Source: Gammaproteobacteria bacterium
Lineage (GTDB): Bacteria > Pseudomonadota > Gammaproteobacteria > UBA6429 > Thiohalophilaceae
DNA: 64,000 bases
Direction: 5' to 3'
NCBI GenBank assembly: GCA_024275115.1
Contig: JAJRZT010000029.1
Location: 1-64,000 of the forward strand
The notes beneath the pieces were generated by a model. The model ran no database searches, was not told the DNA's origin, and was given only the letters and a program-made list of their open reading frames with translations. A program made the position numbers and the translations under genes. Below are positions 40,916 to 50,085 of the stretch, one piece after another (the stretch's first letter is position 1; every line of letters starts with the position of its first letter).

Positions 40916-41695
40916 TTATCGGGCACGCTTTAATGCGTTACGATTAAAGTCCCTATCTTTTAAACCCGTCCTAAATTTATACTCCAGAAATTCAAGGCTG
41001 GTACTTTTACCTGTAATATGATTTTGCATATCCATACGGCCTGCACGCCAGTATTTATTTAGATACTGGTTGTACTGACTGTAAAGCAGTGTTTTTAACA
41101 AGCTGTTCTTGCGATCATAAAATTCCGTTTTTAATGGCTGGTAGCGTTCTTTATCAATCCAGTTAATCAGACGCGTATAACCCGATTTATTGTACTGCGG
41201 TATTGCCTCTACAACAAACGTATCACGGCCATTAATCTTTTCATCTCGTAGGTACTTATACTTGTATTTTCCGACCTCCTGAGACGAGATATCTTCATAG
41301 GAAAATTCGCTCCCCAAAAAAGGACCGGATTTATTTGATGATGAAATTCGTTTAACCCTTTTTAAGGCCGGTAAGTATATCCATTGCTCATCCGGCCGGA
41401 GTGCATGTGTAAAACTTAAGAAGGCTGTACCTTTAATATCTTTTGGTGAATCAAATACAATTAAGGTTTTATCGCCATCACCGTCTACTTCCAGTGTTTT
41501 ATTTCTATTCTCCCGTCGTGACTCCTGTCCAAAGCGATTTTTTAGTGTCATCACTAACTTTGCCTGCTGGTCACCCCAGCCGGTATCACGTTTATCGGCT
41601 TCAACAGCAATCGCCAATCCCTTTTCTTCAGCTGTTTCTGCTATAACATTAAAACTCACAATAAACAAACCTAGAATAATTAAATATATTTTCAT
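40916..41695 (-). CDS. LolA-like outer-membrane lipoprotein-sorting family protein
   Basis: 259 aa, signal peptide (IYLIILGLFIVSFNVIAETA). The periplasmic domain has WIYLPALKRVKRISSSNKSGPFLGSEFSYEDIS (shown in part as LPALKRVKRISS and FLGSEFSYEDIS), typical of the DUF4292/LolA-like proteins encoded beside RND/MMPL permeases. The fold is a half-barrel suited to shuttling a lipid or lipidated molecule. Its ATG overlaps the permease stop by four bases (ATGA), so the two are coupled. Confidence 0.85.
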   Translation of the reverse strand: MKIYLIILGLFIVSFNVIAETAEEKGLAIAVEADKRDTGWGDQQAKLVMTLKNRFGQESRRENRNKTLEVDGDGDKTLIVFDSPKDIKGTAFLSFTHALRPDEQWIYLPALKRVKRISSSNKSGPFLGSEFSYEDISSQEVGKYKYKYLRDEKINGRDTFVVEAIPQYNKSGYTRLINWIDKERYQPLKTEFYDRKNSLLKTLLYSQYNQYLNKYWRAGRMDMQNHITGKSTSLEFLEYKFRTGLKDRDFNRNALKRAR

Positions 41696-44172
41696 TTTCC
41701 TTTTCCTTTTCCATCGAACTTGATTAACAGTGCAGGTAAAAATAAAAGATCAGCCGCCAGTGCAAATACAATAACAATTGCTGTTAACAAACCCATACCG
41801 GCATTTAACTCAAAACTTGACTGTGCGATAACTGAAAACCCCGCGACCAGTATGATAGATGTTGTGATTAACGCCCTGCCCACATGCGTGAAAGCATAGC
41901 GAACCGCATCTTCCGCACCCAAACCTTTTTCGCGACGGGCACGTAAGTATTTGCTTAAAAGGTGTACCGTATCATCAACAACAATACCCAGGGTCATCCC
42001 TGTTACAACTGACAGGGCCAGCCCGACTTCACCTACCATAATGCCCCACAAGCCAAAACCCATTGCTGCAGGAACCAGATTAGGTAATAAACTGATAAAG
42101 CCAATCTTGAATGAGCGTAAGGCAAAAATAAGTATCATCGATATAAGGAATAAGGCTACCGTTGTACCACTAAGCATGCTGACAATATTCCGTTTGCCAA
42201 TATGCGCAAACATCACTGTCGGACCACTGCCGTCTGATTGGGTAATGTACTTTGTATTTTCTTGCAACCATTTTTGTGCACGGTTTTCCAAAGCTATAAT
42301 TTCATTACTTGAAATTGTTTTCAGTGTAACCGTCATACGTGTTGCTGATTTGTCTACATTAATCTGGTTATTCAAGTCCAGGCCATACGGTAATGACATC
42401 TCATACAATAACAGGTATTGTGCTGACAACTCCCTGTTCTGCGGTATTCGATACCAGTCCTGATTGTCACCATGCATGTTTTTGTTCAGCCGCTTCATAA
42501 TATCGGTAAACACATTCACATGTATGGCTTCCGGTTGCTGGCGATACCAGTCTGAAAAGGCAGCTACTTCTTTTTGGTATTCGGGATTACTCACACCACC
42601 GGATTCACCTGAAGCCAATGAGTAGTCAATAATATATAAACCCGTTAAATTCTTTATCATATAATCTGAATTCGCACGAAAAGTGACCGACTCATCAAAA
42701 TATTCAACAAACACATCATTTAATTCATTTCTGGGTAAAAATGAAATAAGAACGATAATGACACCCCCCATACCAAACATTAGCCGCTTACGGTTACGCA
42801 CAACGAAATCACCCAGACGCTCCATCAGTTGGTCCTTGTCCGTATCAACCTGTTTTACTTTAACCGGTAATAGTGAAATTACTGCAGGCAAAAAAGTAAC
42901 ACTAAGAATAAAGGAAGCAACCACACCAAAAGCAACAAAATTACCTAAATGCTGAAAGGGTGGCGCATCTGAAAAGTTCATTGAGAGAAAGCCAATCGCC
43001 GTCGTTATACTGGCTAAAAATACCGGTTGCAAGTTTATCCGTAAACTTTCAATAATCGCTGCATTTTTTTCCTTGCCTACACGCATATCATGCAAAAATG
43101 TCACTAGTATGTGTACACAGTTTGCAATTGCAACCGTTAGAATAATTGTTGGTGCCGACATTGATGGTGGCGTCAATGGAAAACCAACATAGCCACCGAT
43201 CCCCATTGCGGCCATAATTGAAAATATAATAATCAGGAAAGTAGTAGCTGTACCCGGTAGTAAGCGCATAAAGAGCAAGTACCATGCAAAGGGTAAAGCG
43301 ATGACAATATAGCTAAGCGGTTTATATATTGCCTCCGGTACAAGATGAACTCCTTTTGTAAAATAACTGGCAACAATAAAAATAGTTGCGGCTAATGCGC
43401 CAAACAAAACCAGCAAGCTATACCATGGTTTGGATAAATCTCTTATCAAAATACCAAGAATAATAATCATAAGAATAAAACTGGGGAGTATAAGCTTCTG
43501 CATATCCTGTTGCGATGCCTCAGAAAATGCGTTATTCATTAGTACCATACCATTCAGGCGTACCTCGATATCTGGGTAACGCTGATTAAAATCGTTCATG
43601 ATCTCACGCGCCTTCACCACAACCATAGGAACTTCTTTGGTCTCATTTTTCCCTGGTAGCTGTATGGTGGCATTAACACCGGTAACGGCCGCTGTCCTGG
43701 ATATCAGCCTGTTCTTTAAAACAGGTTCATTCAGTGCAATTTCTTTTATTTTTTTAATATCACTGGCTGATAGTTTTTCTGCATCTTCCACCAGGTTTTG
43801 AACTGTAAGGTCATCCCCTTCAGCCGAGGTATACTGGAAATTTGTAATCGAATCAACTCGAATGGAAAAAGGCAGTTGCCAGGCCTGCTCTGTTAGCTCT
43901 TCAATAACGGCCAGTGTTTTATTGGTAAAAACATCACCATTTTTTGGTGTCACAATAAAAATAACATTGTCGTTTTTTGTGTACATTCTCTCTAAAGCAT
44001 CAAATGCTTTTAGCTGCGGGTTTTCTTCGCTAAAAAATACCCGATAGTTATTTGTAAAACTTAAAAATTGCCCCCCACTTGCAGCCATCAGCACAGCAAA
44101 AAAACAGGCAAGAATAACCAGCCAGCGATAGCGTAAAATCCATTGTCCATAATTTGCTTCAAAATTTTTCAT
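41692..44172 (-). CDS. MMPL/RND-superfamily transporter
   Basis: 826 aa with two repeats of six membrane helices. Each repeat has a helix (about 15-35 and 465-480), a large periplasmic loop and a five-helix bundle. The second bundle carries GMTLGIVVDDTVHLLSKYLRA, a hallmark of the family. Unlike HAE-type drug pumps there is no membrane-fusion partner; instead a LolA-like carrier and a barrel protein follow. Hence I infer lipid or hydrophobic-molecule export to the outer membrane, substrate unknown. Confidence 0.9.
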   Translation of the reverse strand: MKNFEANYGQWILRYRWLVILACFFAVLMAASGGQFLSFTNNYRVFFSEENPQLKAFDALERMYTKNDNVIFIVTPKNGDVFTNKTLAVIEELTEQAWQLPFSIRVDSITNFQYTSAEGDDLTVQNLVEDAEKLSASDIKKIKEIALNEPVLKNRLISRTAAVTGVNATIQLPGKNETKEVPMVVVKAREIMNDFNQRYPDIEVRLNGMVLMNNAFSEASQQDMQKLILPSFILMIIILGILIRDLSKPWYSLLVLFGALAATIFIVASYFTKGVHLVPEAIYKPLSYIVIALPFAWYLLFMRLLPGTATTFLIIIFSIMAAMGIGGYVGFPLTPPSMSAPTIILTVAIANCVHILVTFLHDMRVGKEKNAAIIESLRINLQPVFLASITTAIGFLSMNFSDAPPFQHLGNFVAFGVVASFILSVTFLPAVISLLPVKVKQVDTDKDQLMERLGDFVVRNRKRLMFGMGGVIIVLISFLPRNELNDVFVEYFDESVTFRANSDYMIKNLTGLYIIDYSLASGESGGVSNPEYQKEVAAFSDWYRQQPEAIHVNVFTDIMKRLNKNMHGDNQDWYRIPQNRELSAQYLLLYEMSLPYGLDLNNQINVDKSATRMTVTLKTISSNEIIALENRAQKWLQENTKYITQSDGSGPTVMFAHIGKRNIVSMLSGTTVALFLISMILIFALRSFKIGFISLLPNLVPAAMGFGLWGIMVGEVGLALSVVTGMTLGIVVDDTVHLLSKYLRARREKGLGAEDAVRYAFTHVGRALITTSIILVAGFSVIAQSSFELNAGMGLLTAIVIVFALAADLLFLPALLIKFDGKGKGK

Positions 44173-44206
44173 TTTATCTCCTGGCTTTTTTGTCCCTGAA
44201 TTCGGT

Positions 44207-44794
44207 TTATCTTTTTCGCAAACCCATTAGCAACAGTTCAACTAAATCACGAGCTATCGTTTCAAGTTGTTCTTTTGTAAACAATGGTAAAAAAATGGGC
44301 ACTTCAAATAAGGTAAAACTGCTGTGTATCGCACACGCCGCTTTCGCAACATCCGCAACATTGAATTCACCTGACATGTTCCCTTGCTCTATAATTTCTG
44401 CTATCAATTCACACTGCTCATCCAGTTTGGACAAAACAATATCTTTACGATTATGAGTAACCGTCGCAATCAATTCATTAATCTTTGGCTCATTTTCCGC
44501 CCGCTCAAAAGTGTAACGAATATCTTCCAGTACAAATGCCAGCAATTTTTCACCTGCACTCAAATCGTGCCGTTTGGTAACTGCACTCAAATATTCGCCT
44601 CGCTCACCCAAACATCGCTCACAGCAGGCCGCTGCAATATCTTGCTTACTTTTGAAAAATCGATACAGATTTGCAGCCGACATGTTTAAATCATCGGCAA
44701 TTTCCGCCATGGTCGTTTTGTTGTAACCCGCCTCACGGAATCGGCGTTCAGATGTCTCTATAATTTCGGCACGTTTTAAGTCGGATTTCTGCAT
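44207..44794 (-). CDS. TetR-family transcriptional regulator
   Basis: 195 aa. The helix-turn-helix is TMAEIADDLNMSAANLYRFFKSK (in two parts: TMAEIADDLNM and SAANLYRFFKSK), then a helical ligand domain with three Cys (CCERC) near residue 57. It is first in its operon, 34 bp ahead of the MMPL transporter, and probably represses it. A perfect palindrome 48 bp upstream is a likely operator. The inducer is unknown, most likely the transported substrate. Confidence 0.9.
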   Translation of the reverse strand: MQKSDLKRAEIIETSERRFREAGYNKTTMAEIADDLNMSAANLYRFFKSKQDIAAACCERCLGERGEYLSAVTKRHDLSAGEKLLAFVLEDIRYTFERAENEPKINELIATVTHNRKDIVLSKLDEQCELIAEIIEQGNMSGEFNVADVAKAACAIHSSFTLFEVPIFLPLFTKEQLETIARDLVELLLMGLRKR

Positions 44795-44842
44795 TTTTCT
44801 GGTACTGGTGATGTATGTTTGCTATTTCTAGCAGCTAATTTG

Positions 44843-44864
44843 TGAATATTCAATAAAATATTCA
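44843..44864. promoter_or_regulatory. candidate TetR operator
   Basis: TGAATATT (44843-44850) and AATATTCA (44857-44864) form a perfect 8-bp inverted repeat with a six-base spacer, in the gap shared by tetR and the divergent rhodanese gene. Size and place suit a TetR-type dimer. Confidence 0.45.
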
Positions 44865-44908
44865 TTATTCATAAAAAATACTTGAATATAAGCTATCGCT
44901 AATATAGT

Positions 44909-45262
44909 ATGCGACAACTATTTCACTCATATTTTGGAAAAAAGATGCAACCACTTGTGCAAGAAATTCAACCGGCTGAGCTGGATCCACAAAATCAGGA
45001 TTTTCAGATTATCGATGTCCGTGAAATACCTGAAATAGCGGCCGGTAAAATTGAAAATGCCTACCCAATGCCACTGGCAAGCATCCCAATGCGACTATCA
45101 GAATTCAGTAGCGATAAAAAAATTATTATGGTTTGCCGCAGCGGCGCACGCTCTGCACAGGCATGCATGTTTTTGCAGCAAAAGGGCTTTGATAATGTGT
45201 ACAACCTTCGCGGCGGTATGATTGGCTGGGTACGGGCAGAGAAACCCTTAACAGCAGGTTAA
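44909..45262 (+). CDS. cytoplasmic rhodanese-domain protein
   Basis: 117 aa (105 if the ATG at 44945, preceded by GGAAAAAAG, is used). Single rhodanese domain: IIDVREIPEIAAGKIENA, then the active loop CRSGARSAQ with its Cys, then NLRGGMIGW. No signal peptide. It could carry sulfur in thiol transfer; the partner is unknown. It diverges from tetR, so the palindrome between them could also affect this gene. Confidence 0.87.
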   Translation: MRQLFHSYFGKKMQPLVQEIQPAELDPQNQDFQIIDVREIPEIAAGKIENAYPMPLASIPMRLSEFSSDKKIIMVCRSGARSAQACMFLQQKGFDNVYNLRGGMIGWVRAEKPLTAG

Positions 45263-45285
45263 GAGTTAGCCGTTAATATTCCGAT

Positions 45286-45660
45286 TTACCAACTACCATG
45301 AAGGTGTTTGTTAATTTCCTGTAAACCTTCAAAACTGGACAGCATCACTTCAACTGGCGCACAGTCATTAAAATTATAACTGGGGGTTGTTACCCACAAA
45401 TTCCCCAGAGTGCTATTGCCCGGAAATACCAACTTCAATCCTTTATTAATTGAAATAATTTCAAAGGCACGGCGCATAAATTCATCTTCATCAGGAAAGG
45501 CCTTACCATTTTTTATTTTAGTTAACTCACGTGCTTTTGTACCCGCAGGCAAGCCGACTAGTATTACCTGCAACTCTAAAGCAATTTTCCAGTCATTTAA
45601 AATCTGAAAAATGCTGCGAACTAAATCTTTTCTTTGTTCCGGATCATCATAAATTAACAT
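45286..45660 (-). CDS. MbcA/ParS/Xre-like antitoxin-type protein without a toxin partner
   Basis: 124 aa. The C-terminal third reads TLGNLWVTTPSYNFNDCAPVEVML and then EGLQEINKHL, which resembles the toxin-binding region of the MbcA/ParS/Xre (DUF2384) antitoxins, where N-x-x-P-x-x-x-F-x-x-x-x-P-x-E is typical. The N-terminal part is helical and has no obvious HTH. The usual partner, an RES-domain toxin, is not next to it. The assignment is by pattern only. Confidence 0.5.
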   Translation of the reverse strand: MLIYDDPEQRKDLVRSIFQILNDWKIALELQVILVGLPAGTKARELTKIKNGKAFPDEDEFMRRAFEIISINKGLKLVFPGNSTLGNLWVTTPSYNFNDCAPVEVMLSSFEGLQEINKHLHGSW

Positions 45661-45672
45661 TAAATCTAAATT

Positions 45673-45772
45673 CCCCGTCCGCTTGCGGCGGGCACAAAAC
45701 CGTTGGGGTTTCCAAAGGGGAGAAGCGGAGCTCTCCCCTTTGGTCGTCAGCGGGGTGCATACCCCGTTGACG
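45673..45772. repeat. cluster of three GC-rich hairpins
   Basis: Three stems in 100 bases: a short one around 45673-45693 (CCCGTCCGC/GCGGCGGG), a perfect 12-bp one CCAAAGGGGAGA (45712-45723) / TCTCCCCTTTGG (45732-45743), and CGTCAGCGGGGT/ACCCCGTTGACG (45745-45772). The GC content is much higher than the surroundings. It lies downstream of the thioredoxin-like gene. It could be a dispersed palindromic repeat or a small structured RNA; no T-run follows. Confidence 0.65.
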
Positions 45773-45789
45773 ATATATAATTGATTTCT

Positions 45790-46875
45790 TTATTTTTTTT
45801 TGTCCGAGTCATGTTCGCTCTTATAGTTCCAAATATCAATTGTCTTACCCTGTTCTCTGAAGTGCTCGGCTCGCGCAGCTAAATAACGTTGAAAGCTGGG
45901 TTGCTTTTTATAGTCACCGTCCAGTACATAGCTAAACATGCCCTGAGTATGAAATACTTTAAAAAAGGCTTCTGAGCGTATTATTTCCTTTCCTTGTCTG
46001 TTAAAAATAATCAGGGTCGGCGCATATTTTACGTCGAGTGACTTCGCCCATAATTTTGCCGTGGTTTGGCTACCATCGGGAATAGTCAGTGTTTTATTCG
46101 ACCACATATCTAACTGTGCAACGTCGAACTGTTTAATAATATTTCGGGTGTATTTATCCGTTAGTACTTTTTTGTGTAAAACATCACAATCGGGGCAATG
46201 CTTTTGTTCAAAAAAAACGGCAAAGGGTTTGCTTCTTTGCTTATTATTACCCTTTTGGCCTTTAACCGCCAGATTAATCGGCTCGTCCATAAAGAAATCT
46301 TCTTTATTTAAACCACCTGATTTCCCCGGTGGCAGATTTGCTTTAACATAAGCACGGTAAGAGATGGTTTTTTCTTTATGCTTAAGTACATAATCCAGGG
46401 CAACATTAAAACGTCTTGGCGGGATATAACCATTTAAGCGGAGTATTATTTTACCCTGCTCATTAAAAAATAAAACGGTGGGCGTAAACTGTACTTTTAG
46501 TTTTTCAGAAATTGTTTTTTCAGTATAGCTTTTACCATCAGTAAAGGTAACCTCACGATCACCCCACATATTTATTGCAACAACATCAAAATTTTTCCGT
46601 ACTTTTTGCTCAATTTCTTTTTGTGATAAATTACGTTCAACCAGTGCATTACAATAAGGGCAACCCGACTGGGTAAAAACAATCATTAAACGCTTACCGG
46701 TTTTTTCTGCATCCTTTATATCTTCATTAAAGTCCAGAAAACCTTGTTTAAACCAACTGGGGTATTCAGTATGCATTGCGCCCCGATACTCGCCCAATTT
46801 TTCTGCCGCAAGCACATTAAATGCGCTCATCAATAAAGTCAGAAAAAATAGTATTTTTAATTGTATTTGGTTCAT
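45790..46875 (-). CDS. periplasmic protein with two thioredoxin-like domains
   Basis: About 361 aa from the ATG at 46875, chosen for GGGGGG just upstream and a proper signal peptide (LFFLTLLMSAFNVLAAEK). Two tandem thioredoxin-fold domains have redox sites CPYC and CPDC; each is followed by a FTPTVLFF or YAPTLIIF strand with the cis-Pro. Resembles SoxW/DsbC-like proteins that act on disulfides in the periplasm. Substrate unknown. Divergent from the DUF938 gene. Confidence 0.82.
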   Translation of the reverse strand: MNQIQLKILFFLTLLMSAFNVLAAEKLGEYRGAMHTEYPSWFKQGFLDFNEDIKDAEKTGKRLMIVFTQSGCPYCNALVERNLSQKEIEQKVRKNFDVVAINMWGDREVTFTDGKSYTEKTISEKLKVQFTPTVLFFNEQGKIILRLNGYIPPRRFNVALDYVLKHKEKTISYRAYVKANLPPGKSGGLNKEDFFMDEPINLAVKGQKGNNKQRSKPFAVFFEQKHCPDCDVLHKKVLTDKYTRNIIKQFDVAQLDMWSNKTLTIPDGSQTTAKLWAKSLDVKYAPTLIIFNRQGKEIIRSEAFFKVFHTQGMFSYVLDGDYKKQPSFQRYLAARAEHFREQGKTIDIWNYKSEHDSDKKK

Positions 46876-46997
46876 TATTCCCCCCAGAATATTTCGTAAT
46901 AATATGCATGTTAGTCTGTTTATTGGCGTTTTTGTTGCATTTAATTGAAAATATTTATGCACTTGCCAGCCCTGCTTATTTCCACAATAATGCGGCA

Positions 46998-47618
46998 ATG
47001 AAAAATAAGCCTTTTTCCGAGTCCTGCGAGCAAAACAAAGAACCGATATTATCCATTATAAAACAATGCTTTACCACGCCGGGGGCGACTATTTTGGAAA
47101 TTGGCAGTGGCACAGGGCAACATGCCAGCTATTTCCCTCAATTTCTGGATAAATTATTCTGGCAACCCAGCGATACCGCTGAAAACCAGTCAGGTATAAA
47201 AGCATGGTGCGCCGATGCACAGCTTGGCAATGTACACCCACCCCTAACGCTGGATGTTAAGCAGGAAAAATGGCCTATCGAATCCTGTGACTATATTTTC
47301 TCGGCTAATACCGTGCATATTATGGGATGGAGTGAGGTAGAAGCAATGTTTGCAGGGATCCGCAAAGTACTAAAACCAAAAGGTATTTTCTGCCTCTACG
47401 GGCCTTTTAACTACAACAAGCACTACACCAGCCCGAGCAATACACAATTTGACCAGTGGTTAAAATCCCGTGATCCTGAAAGTGGTATCCGTGATTTTGA
47501 AGCACTGTGCTCTCTTGCCCAGATCCGCTCACAATATCCACCACTAAAACTTGTAAACGATCATAAAATGCCAGCCAATAATCGAGTTCTAGTATTTCAA
47601 AGCGGTAAGGCTGAATAA
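46998..47618 (+). CDS. DUF938 SAM-dependent methyltransferase
   Basis: About 206 aa. The SAM-binding loop is ILEIGSGTGQHASYF; WQPSD, SANTVHIMGW and YGPFNYNKHYTSPSN are strongly characteristic of DUF938. The frame is open to 46821, but that part overlaps the divergent thioredoxin-like gene and encodes an artificial hydrophobic stretch, so the ATG at 46998 is used. Substrate unknown. Confidence 0.87.
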   Translation: MKNKPFSESCEQNKEPILSIIKQCFTTPGATILEIGSGTGQHASYFPQFLDKLFWQPSDTAENQSGIKAWCADAQLGNVHPPLTLDVKQEKWPIESCDYIFSANTVHIMGWSEVEAMFAGIRKVLKPKGIFCLYGPFNYNKHYTSPSNTQFDQWLKSRDPESGIRDFEALCSLAQIRSQYPPLKLVNDHKMPANNRVLVFQSGKAE

Positions 47619-47636
47619 TTCATCTATAATTAATTT

Positions 47637-48107
47637 ATGTCACTGTCACAAGCAAAAAATTCATCTGCCAATGTTCAACTCGATCCATTTTATGAAAAAT
47701 TTAAAGGCAGCTTTACCAGTTGCATGCGTTGGGATGACCTCACTGTTTTATGGGAGACACTAAAACAGCATGCTAATTTGAATTGGTATATTTACGCCAT
47801 CGGTGAACCCGTACCGGACTCTCCCGCCAGCAAAAAAGAGCTGATACTTTTTATAACTGAAATGGATAAGCTGCTACACATTGAACACGGCGAAGATTAT
47901 TGCGGTATTGTTTATGCCGATAACAAGAATGCACCCACCTTTATAAAAATATATGATCCCAATAATCTTGGAGTAAGCTGTGGGTTTAGTCATAACCCTC
48001 CCTTGCCAGGCTGGGTATTGTCGGTTATTCCGCCAAAGCCATTAGAAGACAAAAGCGTATTAAGCCAACAACGCAAACGCTGGTGGCAGCGATTATGGAA
48101 CAAATAA
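47637..48107 (+). CDS. conserved protein of unknown function
   Basis: 156 aa, soluble. It contains DDLTVLWETLKQH, NWYIYAIGEPVP, EDYCGIVYADN and IYDPNNLGVSCGFSHNPPLPGWVLS, a patterned ending that suggests an evolutionarily maintained protein. The C-terminus is basic and Trp-rich (RKRWWQRLWNK). I recognise no named domain. It follows the DUF938 gene by 18 bp, so it is probably co-transcribed. Confidence 0.6.
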   Translation: MSLSQAKNSSANVQLDPFYEKFKGSFTSCMRWDDLTVLWETLKQHANLNWYIYAIGEPVPDSPASKKELILFITEMDKLLHIEHGEDYCGIVYADNKNAPTFIKIYDPNNLGVSCGFSHNPPLPGWVLSVIPPKPLEDKSVLSQQRKRWWQRLWNK

Positions 48108-48170
48108 CGGCTGTTTTTGCCACTTACCCTATAGTTAAAACGGACAGCTTTACTTTTACAAACATTACAA

Positions 48171-49346
48171 CTAAATATTCTGCCCCTTAACCAGCACCTG
48201 ACTCAAAGCCTGATTGGCATGGTTCATTAACCTGTATTGCAATCGCATAAAAAGGCGGCGTATTATCGCGTGGGTGTACTCCATGGCGTAAACCGTATTT
48301 TGGCTATAACCTAACATCAACATCATCTTATTCAGTAAATGCACCACCGAGGTCGATATTGATTGTGCCAGATCGATTCCTTTTTTTAAGATATACGCCA
48401 TTTTATCCATTAAGGTTAACGCCGAGCCAAAGGTATTGGAGATGCCCCAGCCCACCTTGTTGACGCATTTTTTTAAAACATACACAATGGCATCGTTTAG
48501 CCACTCGATATTTGAAAGGGTAAACGCAACCACGGTGTTTTGTTTTAACCAGTTTTCAATCGCGCCGTTTGAGTGCGTGTTGGGTCTTGAGCCGATTGCC
48601 TTCCAGGAACGGTTTTGTACCGACTGGATATAACGATCCATACTGTGGTAAGTCTTCCAGGGGATTATCCCGGGCGAAGGTAGGTAATAATCGCGGCCTT
48701 TATCCGGTGTATGGATAAAAGGCCAGCTAGGAACAAACGGCACAATATCGGTTCGGTGATAGGCGCGAAATATACGCTGCTGGCCCAGGCGTTGGGTGCA
48801 ACTATTGGCAAAGCCCATCAAGCCTACGCGTGGGCTACCAAAGGTATATAAATACGGTGTGGAATAGGATTTGGCTATCCACTCTGCACAAACGGTTGCA
48901 ACCGCACCGCCCAAACTATGGCCAATACAATGAACACTATGAATATTTTGTGATCGCGCATAGTTCATAAAGGCCTGAAGTTTAGGCTTCATGGTATTAA
49001 ACGTGGTGTTAAAGCCATCGTGCACCGGATAACCGCAAGCTGAACTCGACACACCGGCATTCAGGTTAGTGAGCCAGTCCGCTAAAAATTTAGTGCCACG
49101 AAACAGGATAAAGGCATGGCCTTTAAGGTGACCTTGTCCGATTAGGGTAAAACCAAAGGCAGTACGGCATTTAATGATGCCTGGGCCGCCGGTTTTGCCT
49201 TTAAGGAGATTTTGCTGGTTAAAGGCAAAAGAGCCTTTATAATCAAAATCTAATTGCCGAATAGCTGACGCTAATGAACTACTATCGACGATCTTATAAA
49301 CATCCCTCGCAAGGGTTGCAGCAAAACCAGGGGTAATTTCATTCAT
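48171..49346 (-). CDS. class 3 lipase, possible effector-type phospholipase
   Basis: 391 aa, no signal peptide. Alpha/beta hydrolase of the lipase-3 group: oxyanion region ILFRGT, nucleophile Ser144 in GHSLGG, Asp200 in HRTDIVPFVP and His234 in YHSMDRY, so the triad is intact. The C-terminal 150 residues are helical and hydrophobic, suited to membrane contact. It is preceded by two DUF6795-like genes and the remains of two other lipases of the same family. This suggests a toxin-like lipase, perhaps delivered by a secretion system elsewhere; no type VI genes are in the window. Confidence 0.85.
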   Translation of the reverse strand: MNEITPGFAATLARDVYKIVDSSSLASAIRQLDFDYKGSFAFNQQNLLKGKTGGPGIIKCRTAFGFTLIGQGHLKGHAFILFRGTKFLADWLTNLNAGVSSSACGYPVHDGFNTTFNTMKPKLQAFMNYARSQNIHSVHCIGHSLGGAVATVCAEWIAKSYSTPYLYTFGSPRVGLMGFANSCTQRLGQQRIFRAYHRTDIVPFVPSWPFIHTPDKGRDYYLPSPGIIPWKTYHSMDRYIQSVQNRSWKAIGSRPNTHSNGAIENWLKQNTVVAFTLSNIEWLNDAIVYVLKKCVNKVGWGISNTFGSALTLMDKMAYILKKGIDLAQSISTSVVHLLNKMMLMLGYSQNTVYAMEYTHAIIRRLFMRLQYRLMNHANQALSQVLVKGQNI

Positions 49347-49393
49347 ATTATTTCCTTGTCGTGTATTTATCCTGGACTAAATATGTAAATGAT

Positions 49394-49921
49394 TTAATCT
49401 TCCATATCAGACTCAAATACTTTGTTCATATCAAAGGGAGGGTCAGGTTCAACATCCCAGGTGCATAAGGTAAAAAATTTCGATCCATCAACCGAGATAT
49501 ATTTATCATCAATTTCCAGTTGGCATTGCACAACAAGTGGCTTGCCGCGTGACTCAGCATTTTCTTCGGGTTTCCATTTGACTCCCGACCAAAGCTTATA
49601 CTTTTTCCCTTTGTATTCCACCATAATTGTCTGCGATGCCACAAATTCCATTGGTAAGAATTTGGCAATGGAGCGTTCATACATCGGAGGGAATGCAAAA
49701 TAGCCGTTTTCATCTGTGGTTGTTTCGTCCTGATGGGTACGTTCTTTTTCCCCTGTTCGAATTAATCGGGCATGGGCAACCGGCTGACCATTCAAGGTAA
49801 TAACACCCGAGATAGCCGAAAAGATACACAGTTTACCTATGTCTGTTAAAGCCACCGCTGCACCTCCAAATAGCAACAAGAGTGTAAAAAGTAGCATAAG
49901 CCGTACACTTTTTTTTATCAC
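49394..49921 (-). CDS. DUF6795-like membrane-anchored protein, copy 1
   Basis: About 175 aa from the GTG at 49921, aligned with the start of its paralogue; the frame is open to 49963. One N-terminal hydrophobic helix (LMLLFTLLLLFGGAAVAL) would place the rest in the periplasm. The body is a carboxypeptidase-regulatory-like beta domain (ISGVITLNGQPVAHARLIRTG, given in parts: ISGVITLNGQ and AHARLIRTG). It lies 47 bp upstream of the intact lipase. About nine in ten core residues equal those of copy 2. An immunity or adaptor role for the lipase is an inference. Confidence 0.75.
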   Translation of the reverse strand: MIKKSVRLMLLFTLLLLFGGAAVALTDIGKLCIFSAISGVITLNGQPVAHARLIRTGEKERTHQDETTTDENGYFAFPPMYERSIAKFLPMEFVASQTIMVEYKGKKYKLWSGVKWKPEENAESRGKPLVVQCQLEIDDKYISVDGSKFFTLCTWDVEPDPPFDMNKVFESDMED

Positions 49922-50085
49922 CAGCCTCTGCCCATCCCCATTTTTGTTATATACATTACACAATACAGGTTAATAAAGAGTGAACAGCATAACAAAGAAC
50001 CGTTTAAAAAAAAGCAGTAAACAATGTGATGTAACGCTCAACTTCTATTTATGATTTTAATGGTTGCTTATTATTTGTTCATTTT

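Noticed and set aside
41692-44172. Multidrug efflux pump of the AcrB type
   Set aside because: The protein is MMPL-sized with no fusion-protein partner and has a LolA-like neighbour; drug export is not supported.
46821-46997. N-terminal extension of the DUF938 protein with hydrophobic segments
   Set aside because: It overlaps the divergent thioredoxin-like coding region and its promoter; the family starts at the later ATG.
48171-49346. Calling the lipase a type VI secretion effector
   Set aside because: No VgrG, PAAR, Hcp or other type VI gene is in the window and the protein has no delivery domain I can recognise; kept as a hypothesis only.
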